Shown piece by piece: positions 53,593-61,858 of a stretch of 64,000 bases of DNA. Both the position numbers and the translations under genes were made by a program. The stretch spans positions 2,976,001 through 3,040,000 of the forward strand of contig NZ_CP033924.1 in assembly GCF_003815875.1 (NCBI RefSeq). Reading direction: 5' to 3'. This DNA comes from Chryseobacterium lactis. GTDB lineage: Bacteria; Bacteroidota; Bacteroidia; Flavobacteriales; Weeksellaceae. Positions within the stretch are counted from its first letter, which is position 1, and the number at the start of each line of letters is the position of its first letter. Below the pieces are notes generated by a model. The model worked only from the letters and a program-made list of their open reading frames with translations, was not told the DNA's origin and ran no database searches.

Positions 53593-54621
53593 TCATACCA
53601 ATACTCCGTTTTTGGATGCAATGGGTTCAGGAAGATCTGTTTCGCCACTCATTTGAAGTAAATCAATTTCAATGGTTCTGCAAATAGACAGCATTGGTAC
53701 GTCAAACATCAGCCCTGCAAAAGGGTTCTCAGAATAATCTCCTACGAGTTCCATGATAATATAGATCCATCCGATGGTAATACAGAAAGGGATGGAAGTC
53801 CATATTCCCCAGTCTCCCAGTTTCGCGAATTCGTTTACTAGTCCAAGAGGAAGTAGCAAAATAAAGAGAATATTAAAAACAAATGCAGTACTGGCAAACT
53901 GCCTTGGTGAAGGGAATTTCTTAATTCTCTCTGCCTGTCCCTGAAAGCCATAAAATTCATTGAGACAGTTTTGTAATTGTGTCTGATTGAAATCGGTGAT
54001 GGCATTCATATTTTTAAGCTCATTGATATCTTTTGCCTGCTGAGAAATCAGGTAAGTGGCAAAATTTTTATAGGTGTTTTTCAGTTCATATTCTTCTTCA
54101 GACAGGTATTTGTGAAGGAAAATTGGGGCTCTTCCGTAATCAGGAAATCCGGCCTTGATGAGTCTGTTTCGTTTGAGATTGATATTTCCGAATTTGTTTT
54201 CTGCGCCAATGTGTTCCCATTCAGTAGGAATCAAAAGTTGCTCACGGAATGTATACAGCCAAGCAATATGACGATTAACAATCCTTTTCTTACGATCTTC
54301 CAGATCAAAAGTACCGATTTCTTCGTTTTGAGTATCAAAAGCGTAGACCATAGATGCAAATGAACGGCTGGAATTCACAATTCCGCCCCAGATTTTTCTT
54401 GCTTCCCAAAGTCGATCGTAAGCCTGGTTATTTTTAAAACCTACCAAAAAAGCTTCTGCAGTACCGATCAAAGCAACCGGAACCCATGGAATAGTCATCC
54501 ATTCCCAATTAAAGAAATAAAAAAGGACAACAATCAGTGTACACCATATCGAGATTAAAATAAGATGAGTGCCTGATAAATTAAGAACCTGTTTATAATT
54601 AACATATTTTGTAGTGATCAT
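53593..54621 (-). CDS. Bestrophin-family (UPF0187) channel protein
   Basis: A 342-aa membrane protein of the bestrophin family. The N-terminal helix pair contains VPVALIGTAEAFLVGFKNNQ, then AYDRLWEARKIWGGIVNSSR (residues about 47-86), strongly conserved in the family. A second hydrophobic pair is at 230-295 (FASTAFVFNILFILLLPLG and WTSIPFCITIGWIYIIME). Bacterial bestrophins form pentameric ion channels, often cation-selective. It stands alone between lrp and the E1 gene and has no obvious functional tie to either. Confidence 0.9.
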   Translation of the reverse strand: MITTKYVNYKQVLNLSGTHLILISIWCTLIVVLFYFFNWEWMTIPWVPVALIGTAEAFLVGFKNNQAYDRLWEARKIWGGIVNSSRSFASMVYAFDTQNEEIGTFDLEDRKKRIVNRHIAWLYTFREQLLIPTEWEHIGAENKFGNINLKRNRLIKAGFPDYGRAPIFLHKYLSEEEYELKNTYKNFATYLISQQAKDINELKNMNAITDFNQTQLQNCLNEFYGFQGQAERIKKFPSPRQFASTAFVFNILFILLLPLGLVNEFAKLGDWGIWTSIPFCITIGWIYIIMELVGDYSENPFAGLMFDVPMLSICRTIEIDLLQMSGETDLPEPIASKNGVLV

Positions 54622-54785
54622 AAAAGAGAATGTGTTTTTGCATTGCAGACAAAATGAATACCAAACTACAGGTGTGCCGGGTTAATCATGTTTGCGGATT
54701 GAGGGATGTTTAAATTACTTTCGTTATAAGGTATTAACATTGAGATTGATAATCTTAAATAAAAATAGTAAAAAAATGCATAAAA

Positions 54786-54811
54786 AAACCTCTAAAAATT
54801 TTTAGAGGTTT
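54786..54811 (-). terminator. Terminator of the E1 dehydrogenase gene
   Basis: AAACCTCTAAAAA and TTTTTAGAGGTTT form a perfect 26-nt palindrome. T run on the minus strand (TTTTTTTATG). It starts just after the E1 stop at 54818. Confidence 0.85.
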
Positions 54812-54817
54812 AATTTT

Positions 54818-56890
54818 TTAATATTGTAACATTTCTTCAATCTTTTTAGAGAGCTTTTCTGCGTTAGGAAGCATCTCTTTTTCAAGGATCAGATTGATAG
54901 GAACTGCTGGAGTGTCTAGCGAGCCCATTGTTTCTACCGGCGCATCCAGATATTTGAAACAGTTTTTTGAAATACGATGAGCAAATGCTTCTGCAAAAGA
55001 GTTGTTAAGCTGTTCTTCTGTCAGAACAATACATTTCCCATGTGCTTTTACTCTTTCGAAAACGAGTTCTTCATCCAAAGGAATTAAAGTTCTTAAATCA
55101 ATCACCTCAACTCTTCCGTTGAAATTTTTAACAGCTTCTTTTGCCCAGTAAACACCCATTCCATAAGTTACGACCAGTAGGGTTCTGCCTTTTTCAGTTT
55201 CATTCTGATCCGCTTCAATCACAACTTTACCTTTTCCGAATGGAAGAACATAGTCTTCAGCAGGTTCTATTGTTTTTGCATCTTCGGTTCCGGGAACTTT
55301 ACTCCAGTATAATCCTTTATGTTCAAGCATGATTACCGGATTCGGATCATAATAAGCTGCTTTTAAAAGACCTTTGAAATCAGCAGCATTACTTGGGTAG
55401 GCTATTTTTATCCCTTTTATATTCGCTAAAATACTTTCTACACTTCCACTATGGTAAGGACCGCCGCCGCCATAAGCTCCGATGGGAACACGGATGATAT
55501 TGCTAACAGGGAACTTTCCTCCACTTAAATAATTTGACTTTGAAATTTCAGTGATAAGCTGATTGATTCCGGGATAGATGTAATCGGCAAACTGAACTTC
55601 AACAATAGGTTTTAATCCTACCGCACTCATCCCGGCAGTAGAACCAATAATGTACGCCTCCTGAATAGCTGTGTTGAAGACTCTTTTACTACCAAATTTC
55701 TTTCCTAAAGTAACTGTTTCACGGAAAACTCCACCAATTCTTTCGCCAACATCCTGACCGTAAAGAAGAGCTTCCGGGTGTTTCCACATCAATTCCTGTA
55801 TTGCATGAATGGCAGCATCTACCATTACAATCTTTTCTCCATTGGCTGGTTCACGAGTTCCGGCCTCTTCAGTAATCGGAGTAGGAGCGAAAATATGTTG
55901 CATCACCGTCTCAGGCTTTGGATCTTCGGCATTCTGAGCTTTTTCAAAAGCTTCTTCAGCTTCAAGACGTGCCTTTTTGGTGATTTGCTTTAAAAGATCT
56001 TCATCTGCTCCTGATTCCAGGAGTTGTTTTCTTAATATTTCTCCCGGATCCTTTGAACGGTGTTTTGTTAAATCTTCTTCATCTCTATAGAATTCTCTTC
56101 TTACTCCTGAAGTATGATGGCCAATCAGTACTGTTTTTGCACAGACTACCAAAGGTTTTCTTTCGGTTCTTACAAAGTCTACAGCTTTTTTCATGGCTTC
56201 AAAACTTTCCACGAAATCAGTACCGTCTACTCTCATTCTGCTTAATCCTGTAAATCCTGCTACAAAATCATAAGCGTCACAAGTTCTTGCTTCGTCTTTC
56301 GTTACAGAAATTCCCCACTCATTATCCTGAACAAGAAAAATAATAGGAAGTTGATGCAGGGCTGCAAATTGTAAAGCTTCACTTACTTCACCTTCTGTTA
56401 CTGAATTATCTCCAAGACTACACACTACAACAGGATTGTTTTCAAACTGCTGAAGATTAAAATCCTGGATGTATTTAATTCCCTGTGCAACTCCTGTTGT
56501 CGGGATGGTTTGCATTCCTGTAGCAGAGCTTTGATGAATGATTTTAGGTTTGTTTTCATCTCTGCTGGAAGGGTGGGAATAATAAGATCTTCCTCCGGAA
56601 AAAGGATCATCAGCTTTTGCCAGTAATTGAAGCATCAGTTGATAAGGTTCAAAACCAATTCCTAATAGAATACTTTCATCTCTGTAATAAGGAGAAACCC
56701 AGTCTTCTTTCTTTAATTGATAGGCTGTGGCAAGCTGAATTGCTTCATGGCCTCTTGAGGTACTATGAACGTATTTACAGACATTTCTGTTTTCTTCATA
56801 AATATCAGCCATCGCTTTGGCCAGCATCATATGATTATAGGCTTTGAGTAATATATCCTGAGAAACTTTTTCGTGAAGTGTATTTTCCAT
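54818..56890 (-). CDS. Branched-chain 2-oxoacid dehydrogenase E1, fused alpha and beta subunits
   Basis: I start it at the ATG at 56890 (690 aa). The longer frame to 56917 would begin upstream of the -7 element. The alpha half (about 1-330) binds TPP: RGHEAIQLATAYQL near 43 and CSLGDNSVTEGEVSEALQFA near 165 (GDG-type with Asn). The beta half (from about 345) is a transketolase-like pyrimidine domain (GQDVGERIGGVFRET near 378) with the C-terminal GTFEK-like part. It decarboxylates branched-chain 2-oxoacids (and 2-oxobutyrate) as part of the BCKDH complex; E2 and E3 are not in the window. The fused form is typical of Bacteroidota. Confidence 0.88.
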   Translation of the reverse strand: MENTLHEKVSQDILLKAYNHMMLAKAMADIYEENRNVCKYVHSTSRGHEAIQLATAYQLKKEDWVSPYYRDESILLGIGFEPYQLMLQLLAKADDPFSGGRSYYSHPSSRDENKPKIIHQSSATGMQTIPTTGVAQGIKYIQDFNLQQFENNPVVVCSLGDNSVTEGEVSEALQFAALHQLPIIFLVQDNEWGISVTKDEARTCDAYDFVAGFTGLSRMRVDGTDFVESFEAMKKAVDFVRTERKPLVVCAKTVLIGHHTSGVRREFYRDEEDLTKHRSKDPGEILRKQLLESGADEDLLKQITKKARLEAEEAFEKAQNAEDPKPETVMQHIFAPTPITEEAGTREPANGEKIVMVDAAIHAIQELMWKHPEALLYGQDVGERIGGVFRETVTLGKKFGSKRVFNTAIQEAYIIGSTAGMSAVGLKPIVEVQFADYIYPGINQLITEISKSNYLSGGKFPVSNIIRVPIGAYGGGGPYHSGSVESILANIKGIKIAYPSNAADFKGLLKAAYYDPNPVIMLEHKGLYWSKVPGTEDAKTIEPAEDYVLPFGKGKVVIEADQNETEKGRTLLVVTYGMGVYWAKEAVKNFNGRVEVIDLRTLIPLDEELVFERVKAHGKCIVLTEEQLNNSFAEAFAHRISKNCFKYLDAPVETMGSLDTPAVPINLILEKEMLPNAEKLSKKIEEMLQY

Positions 56891-56896
56891 AGAAAG

Positions 56897-56904
56897 CAAA
56901 TATA
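56897..56904 (-). promoter_or_regulatory. -7 element abutting the E1 ATG
   Basis: TATATTTG on the minus strand, last G 7 nt before the A of the ATG at 56890. TTG at 56928-56926 with a 21-nt spacer may be the -33 element; it lies inside the subtilase terminator stem. Confidence 0.55.
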
Positions 56905-56913
56905 CATAAAAAA

Positions 56914-56943
56914 ACAAAATACTAACAACTGTTAGTATTTTGT
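56914..56943 (-). terminator. Terminator of subtilase gene 1
   Basis: ACAAAATACTAACA and TGTTAGTATTTTGT form a 14-bp perfect stem with a 2-nt loop. On the minus strand it is followed by seven T. The E1 gene promoter overlaps its far end. Confidence 0.85.
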
Positions 56944-56965
56944 GAAAAATCTATGTATTTTACGA

Positions 56966-59116
56966 TTATTCTTTGATCACTTTTTTGGAGATGACATCTT
57001 TTCCTGTTTTTATTTCAATGATGTAAATTCCTTTTGTGTACGTTGATAAATCAATGGATTCCTGATCATTATTGACGGTTCCACTTTGTAGTTTTTTGCC
57101 TGTCATATCATAGACGTTGAAAGTAGATTTTTTAGGTGCTTTTAATACCTTTACAATGTCTTTTGTTATGGTAGGAGCAATAGCTATATTGTTGTTTGAA
57201 TTCCCAACTTCTTTTGTTCCCAAAAAAGAAGAGTAGCCTGTTACCAGAATAGAGTAGTTTTGAGGGGTTGCTCCTCCTGTATCATTTACTAGGTTACCTT
57301 TGTTGGTGACTTCAATTCTATAAGTTCTGCCTGCAACCGGAGTGTCTACTATTACTTGCTCTACGTTGTCTACTGTATTGTCTCCTTTTATTGCTGTTAA
57401 TGGGCTATTATAATCAAGCCTCCACGGGAGATAAACTGTGTTGTTTGTCGTATCGATAATTCTAAGATCTAAGTCATTGATGAGTTTTGAATTCCTTTGA
57501 TTGTACAAATCTGCTAACGGAGGATTAACAGCTACATTTGAATATTCCGGATCTATCCATGAAATGGTAACTTTTAAAGGTTCGCTTCCAGAGGCTATCA
57601 CTGTTTTTTTGTTTGGAGTTCCGCTTGTTAATGTTTCATCATTCAAAATAATGGTGTTATTAGATTTTGCTACGAGTAACTCTGCTCCTTTTTTAGCATT
57701 AATAAATCCCCAACCAAATTGTGCGTCAGGTCCAATGTTGCCAGCTTCTGAAGCAGAATGAATCATTAGCGTTTTTGCAGATGCCGCATTCAGTATATTT
57801 CCTGAAAATAATTGTTTGTTGATTTGTGTCCAAAGCCCGATAATACCAGTTACTATAGGAGCTGAGAAAGAGGTACCACTTCCGACGTTAATTTTATTAC
57901 CTCCAGTTGAATTATTATCAGTCCATGCACTTGCAACATCAGTTCCTACTGCTGTGATATCAGGCTTTATACCACCGTCATCTCTTGGTCCGGCACTGCT
58001 GTAATATGAGTGAATAACATCAGCTGAAGTAGTGTATCTGCCATCATTGTTTGTGATTCTATCTGAGGCGGCAACAGTAATGATATTTTTGGCTACGGAT
58101 CCGGGAGATATGCAGTCATATCCTTGTGAACAGTTGACAGGAGGAAGGGTGTCCGTAGCTGTAAATTCTACCCAGTTTCCGGAACTGTTTTTATAATATT
58201 TTTTATAGTTAGCTGTATCTGTGGAGTAAGCATTATTTCCCATTCCAAAGTAATTTCCCGCAGATTTTACAATAATATATGATGGATTATTATAAACAAT
58301 ATAGTCATAATACTTATCATCAATGATATAGGCACTCTGCATGTCACGTGTTGTACTGGAGGAAGTAAAGTTTCCTCTCCAGACCCAGGCGTTAGAACCG
58401 TTAACGTTGACAATATCCCATCCTCCATTAATACCATAGGAATGATTGGAGATGATAGGCTGTGCTTTTATTATTTTTTGAAAGACATTGCTGGAAGTTG
58501 TTTCTCCGGGTAATGTAGAGTTACCGAATGAGTAGGCATCTATTTTGGAATTGGGGGCAATTCCTTTGAAGTTAACCTGTCTGCTGGTCCCGTCAACAAA
58601 AGTCACGGTGAAAGGATAATCTCTAGCACCTATGAAACTGGCAACTCCTGTTGCATGGTCTCCGTAGTCGAGAGTAGAGCTTTCTTTATTGGTAATTCTA
58701 CCGGAAGCATTATTAAAAAAGACATGATCACCAAAAACTCTTGCAGTACTAGATTTCTGACTTCCGTCAAAAATAGTAAACTTAATATTTTCACCATTAA
58801 AAGCCCCTGTCAATCCGGTGATATTCCCATCTTGTAAGAAATCGGAATTAGAGTTTTTAATTTGATCTGTATCATGAATCGTGTAGAAATAGGGAATGCC
58901 ATCGGTGAATCCTGCTAGACTGGTTCGTTGGTTTTCAATTTCTTTTGAGATTTCAGGGTTTCTGTTTGATCCATATTTTTTGGCTACATAGGTCTCAAAT
59001 TTTTGAATGTCCTCCGCTCTCATTTTTTCAAATTCTCTTTTCAGAGACTCATTGTTGTTTTGCGCACTTGCTAATGAAATAATCAATGTGCTGATCGAAA
59101 TAAAAATTTTATTCAT
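56966..59116 (-). CDS. Type IX-secreted subtilisin-like serine protease, copy 1
   Basis: A 716-aa secreted S8 (subtilase) protease. Signal peptide 1-18 (SLASAQ). The triad is D117 in IFDGS, H154 in GDHATGVASFIGA and S416 in GTSFSAP, with N288 (AGNYFG) in the oxyanion site. A jelly-roll-like stretch follows (about 470-600, PLKVTISWIDPEYS). The last 70 residues form a Por secretion tail (VYDMTGKKLQSGT, ending YTKGIYIIEIKTGKDVISKK) that directs export by the type IX system. It has a -7 element (TATATTTG, 59161-59154 minus), 33-nt leader. Tandem with a close paralogue upstream. Confidence 0.93.
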   Translation of the reverse strand: MNKIFISISTLIISLASAQNNNESLKREFEKMRAEDIQKFETYVAKKYGSNRNPEISKEIENQRTSLAGFTDGIPYFYTIHDTDQIKNSNSDFLQDGNITGLTGAFNGENIKFTIFDGSQKSSTARVFGDHVFFNNASGRITNKESSTLDYGDHATGVASFIGARDYPFTVTFVDGTSRQVNFKGIAPNSKIDAYSFGNSTLPGETTSSNVFQKIIKAQPIISNHSYGINGGWDIVNVNGSNAWVWRGNFTSSSTTRDMQSAYIIDDKYYDYIVYNNPSYIIVKSAGNYFGMGNNAYSTDTANYKKYYKNSSGNWVEFTATDTLPPVNCSQGYDCISPGSVAKNIITVAASDRITNNDGRYTTSADVIHSYYSSAGPRDDGGIKPDITAVGTDVASAWTDNNSTGGNKINVGSGTSFSAPIVTGIIGLWTQINKQLFSGNILNAASAKTLMIHSASEAGNIGPDAQFGWGFINAKKGAELLVAKSNNTIILNDETLTSGTPNKKTVIASGSEPLKVTISWIDPEYSNVAVNPPLADLYNQRNSKLINDLDLRIIDTTNNTVYLPWRLDYNSPLTAIKGDNTVDNVEQVIVDTPVAGRTYRIEVTNKGNLVNDTGGATPQNYSILVTGYSSFLGTKEVGNSNNNIAIAPTITKDIVKVLKAPKKSTFNVYDMTGKKLQSGTVNNDQESIDLSTYTKGIYIIEIKTGKDVISKKVIKE

Positions 59117-59395
59117 AATATTTATTAAATGTTTAAGAATTATAGTGTTTTTTCAAATATATGAATAATTTAAAATTATTTCTATTTTAGCGTGTTAAAT
59201 GTGTGTTTTTGTTTAATTTATTGATTTTAATTTTATTTTTAATTAATAATTTTAATAATTTCTGAATATCGAACGATTGTTTTTATTTGAAAAAGAAGTG
59301 GAAAACGCCAAAAATACTGGCAGGTTTATCCTTTTTAATGCAGATGATTACTATAGCTAGAATTGGATTGCTATATTTTGTGTAGAAATGAGAAT
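59117..59395. other. Intergenic region between the two subtilase genes
   Basis: No gene. It carries the -7 element of subtilase 1 (59161-59154 minus) and, at the far end, the terminator of subtilase 2. The stretch between is A/T-rich and featureless. Confidence 0.5.
59154..59161 (-). promoter_or_regulatory. -7 element of subtilase gene 1
   Basis: TATATTTG on the minus strand, about 38 nt before the ATG at 59116. No -33 TTG at ordinary spacing. Confidence 0.45.
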
Positions 59396-59428
59396 AAAAA
59401 AAGCGCAATACCAATCCGGTATTGCGCT
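59396..59428 (-). terminator. Terminator of subtilase gene 2
   Basis: AGCGCAATACC, 5-nt loop, GGTATTGCGCT: 11-bp perfect stem. T run on the minus strand. It lies 22 nt after the stop of copy 2. Confidence 0.85.
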
Positions 59429-59450
59429 CTGTTTTATTTGTACGGAATAA

Positions 59451-61592
59451 TTACTCCTTAATTACTTTTTTAGAAATAACATCTTTTCCTGTTTTTATTT
59501 CAATGATGTAAATTCCTTTTGTGTATGTAGATAAATCAACTGCCTCTTTCTCACTGTTCACAACACCGTTTTGTAGTTTTCTACCTGATGTATCATACAC
59601 TGTGAATGTTGATTTTCTAGGTGCTTTCAGGATATTGGTAATGTCTTTTGTTATCGAAGGTGCAATGGCTAGTTCATTGAATACACTAGCTTTTGCATCC
59701 TGAGTTCCCAATACCTGATTGAAACCGGTTACGATAATTGAATAATCCTGAGGAGCTGTAGCGCTTGGTACAGCATTATTCTTTAATGTTCCTTTGTGTG
59801 AAATCTCAATTTTATAAGTTCTTCCAGCAACAGGGGCATCAATAACTACTTGCTCTACATTGTCTACCGTGTTGTCTCCCTTAGTAGCCGGAGTCATTGG
59901 GCTGGTAGCATTCAGCTTCCAAGGCATGTATACTGTATTTGTTGTTATATCAGTAATTTTAAGATCCAGATCATTAACCAGTTTTGATGTTCTGTTGTTA
60001 TAGGCATCATTCCATGTTAATCCAGATGCAGGTAATTTGTATTCAGGATCAATCCATGAAATAGTCACTTTAATTGGAGTGTCGCCTGTTGCTACAATAC
60101 TTTTGGTATTAACCGTTCCGTTATTTAATGTTTCGTTGTTGAAAACTACGGTATTATTAGATTTTCCTACTAATAATTCGGCTCCTTTTTTAGCATCAAT
60201 GAATCCCCATCCGAACCATGGATCTGGTCCTACATTTCCAGCTTCTGCAGCTGAGTGAATCATCAACGTTTTAGCAGCAGCAGCATTTAATTCTGCATTA
60301 TTAAATAATTGCTTGTTAATCTGTGTCCAAAGACCAATTACTCCTGTAACAACCGGTGCTGAATAAGAAGTTCCGTCTCCAACTGTTAAACTTTGGCTAC
60401 CTGTAGTATCTTCTGCTGTTGAAGCACTTCCTACACTTGTTCCCACTGCTGTAATGTCTGGTTTGATACCTCCATCATCTCTAGGACCGGCACTGCTGTA
60501 ATCCGAATGAACGACATCTCCCGGAACGGTATATCTTCCTGAATTGGCTGTAATAATGTCTGTAGCACCTACTACGATAATGTTTTTTGCCAATGAACCA
60601 GGTCCGATACAATCAAATCCTTGTGAACAGTTTGATGTCGGTGTTGTATCTGTAGCAGCAAACGCAACCGGAGTGTTGGTATTATCAGTATAATAGGTCG
60701 GAAGTGGAGTTGGTGTCGGATAATCCGGGCCATATCCAAAATAGTTTCCTGATGATTTTACAATGATATAGGTTGGATTATTGTATACAATTGCATCATA
60801 ATTCTGATCATTGGTAAAGTAAGTTCCCTGTAGGTCGAATGAAGTGTTTGGACTGTTAAAAAGACCTCCCCAAACCCATGCGTTGGCTCCGTTTACAGTT
60901 TTTACATCCCAACCTGCGTTTGAACCATACGAGTGATTTGAAATCTTGGGTTGTGCAGTCAGTATTTTTTGGAATACTGTACTGGCAGCTGTATCTCCCG
61001 GCAATATTGAATCGCGGAAAGTATATGAATCAATAGTTGAGTTTTTAGCGATTCCCTGAAAGTTAATTGTTCTGGAAGTCCCGTTTGTAAAAGTAACTAA
61101 TTGGGTGTAAGGCTTAGCTCCGATAAATCCTGAAACAGAAGTGGCATGAGCTGAATAGTTCATGGTGCTAGCTTCCTTATTGGTGATTCTGTTGGTTCCG
61201 TTATTAAAGAAAACGTGTCCTGCAAAAGCTCTTCCTCCGTCAAATATTGTATATTTTATATTTTCACCGTTAAAAGATCCTGTAAGGCCGGTTACGGTTC
61301 CGTTTTGAAGAAAATCAGAATTTGAATTTTTGATCTGATCCATATCTTCATTCTTGTTGAAAAATGGCTTTCCATCTGGTGTAAACCCAGCTAAAGTAGA
61401 CTTTTGTTCTTCAATTTCCTGCTGAACTTTCAGATCTCTACTTGTCGTTCCGTAGCGTTTTGCCACATAAGTGTCAAACTTTGCGCTGTTTTCTTTGCTT
61501 TGTTTCTCAAACGCTCTTTGTAATCCTTCATTGTTTTGCGCACTTAGCATTGTGATGGCTAAAGTACTGACCAAAAGTAAATGTTTCTTCAT
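59451..61592 (-). CDS. Type IX-secreted subtilisin-like serine protease, copy 2
   Basis: A 713-aa S8 protease paralogous to copy 1 over its whole length. Signal peptide ends MLSAQ. Triad: D118 (IFDGG), H149 in SAHATSVSGFIGA, S409 in GDGTSYSAP; oxyanion N283. The H-loop reads SAHATSV where classical subtilases have HGTHVAG. The C-terminal Por tail is nearly identical to copy 1 (YTKGIYIIEIKTGKDVISKK, VIKE). Function is extracellular protein breakdown; the mature part may be anchored or released. A -7 element TACATTTG (61634-61627 minus) gives a 30-nt leader, like copy 1. Confidence 0.93.
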   Translation of the reverse strand: MKKHLLLVSTLAITMLSAQNNEGLQRAFEKQSKENSAKFDTYVAKRYGTTSRDLKVQQEIEEQKSTLAGFTPDGKPFFNKNEDMDQIKNSNSDFLQNGTVTGLTGSFNGENIKYTIFDGGRAFAGHVFFNNGTNRITNKEASTMNYSAHATSVSGFIGAKPYTQLVTFTNGTSRTINFQGIAKNSTIDSYTFRDSILPGDTAASTVFQKILTAQPKISNHSYGSNAGWDVKTVNGANAWVWGGLFNSPNTSFDLQGTYFTNDQNYDAIVYNNPTYIIVKSSGNYFGYGPDYPTPTPLPTYYTDNTNTPVAFAATDTTPTSNCSQGFDCIGPGSLAKNIIVVGATDIITANSGRYTVPGDVVHSDYSSAGPRDDGGIKPDITAVGTSVGSASTAEDTTGSQSLTVGDGTSYSAPVVTGVIGLWTQINKQLFNNAELNAAAAKTLMIHSAAEAGNVGPDPWFGWGFIDAKKGAELLVGKSNNTVVFNNETLNNGTVNTKSIVATGDTPIKVTISWIDPEYKLPASGLTWNDAYNNRTSKLVNDLDLKITDITTNTVYMPWKLNATSPMTPATKGDNTVDNVEQVVIDAPVAGRTYKIEISHKGTLKNNAVPSATAPQDYSIIVTGFNQVLGTQDAKASVFNELAIAPSITKDITNILKAPRKSTFTVYDTSGRKLQNGVVNSEKEAVDLSTYTKGIYIIEIKTGKDVISKKVIKE

Positions 61593-61858
61593 AATGATTA
61601 GTAAAATATTAAAAATTGTATTTTGTCAAATGTATGGCGAAATATTTTAAAATCTATTATTTGTAGTAAATAATTCTACTTTTTTAATGTTAAATTATAT
61701 TATGTTTAGTTGTTTAAGATTTTTTGTTTGAATTTTACTTTTTGATTGGTTTTTTTAATCCGTAATTTGATTGATGTTTTCTATTTCTTCATTAAAATAA
61801 TATTTAGAAAAAATGAAGTAACTTTACGTTCTCTTTCTTAAAAAAGTTAGAAAATTAT
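61593..61858. other. Intergenic region between subtilase 2 and dnaE
   Basis: 266 nt with no gene. It holds the -7 element of subtilase 2 at 61627-61634 and A/T-rich sequence. No exact TAnnTTTG box for dnaE is visible. Confidence 0.5.
61627..61634 (-). promoter_or_regulatory. -7 element of subtilase gene 2
   Basis: TACATTTG on the minus strand. Predicted leader of 30 nt before the ATG at 61592, very similar to copy 1. Confidence 0.45.

Noticed and set aside
56914..56943. CTAACA...TGTTAG as a metal-regulator operator like that of mntH
   Set aside because: Although it shares the half-sites, it is a 14-bp stem with a 2-nt loop and a T run after a stop codon, so it is best read as the subtilase terminator.
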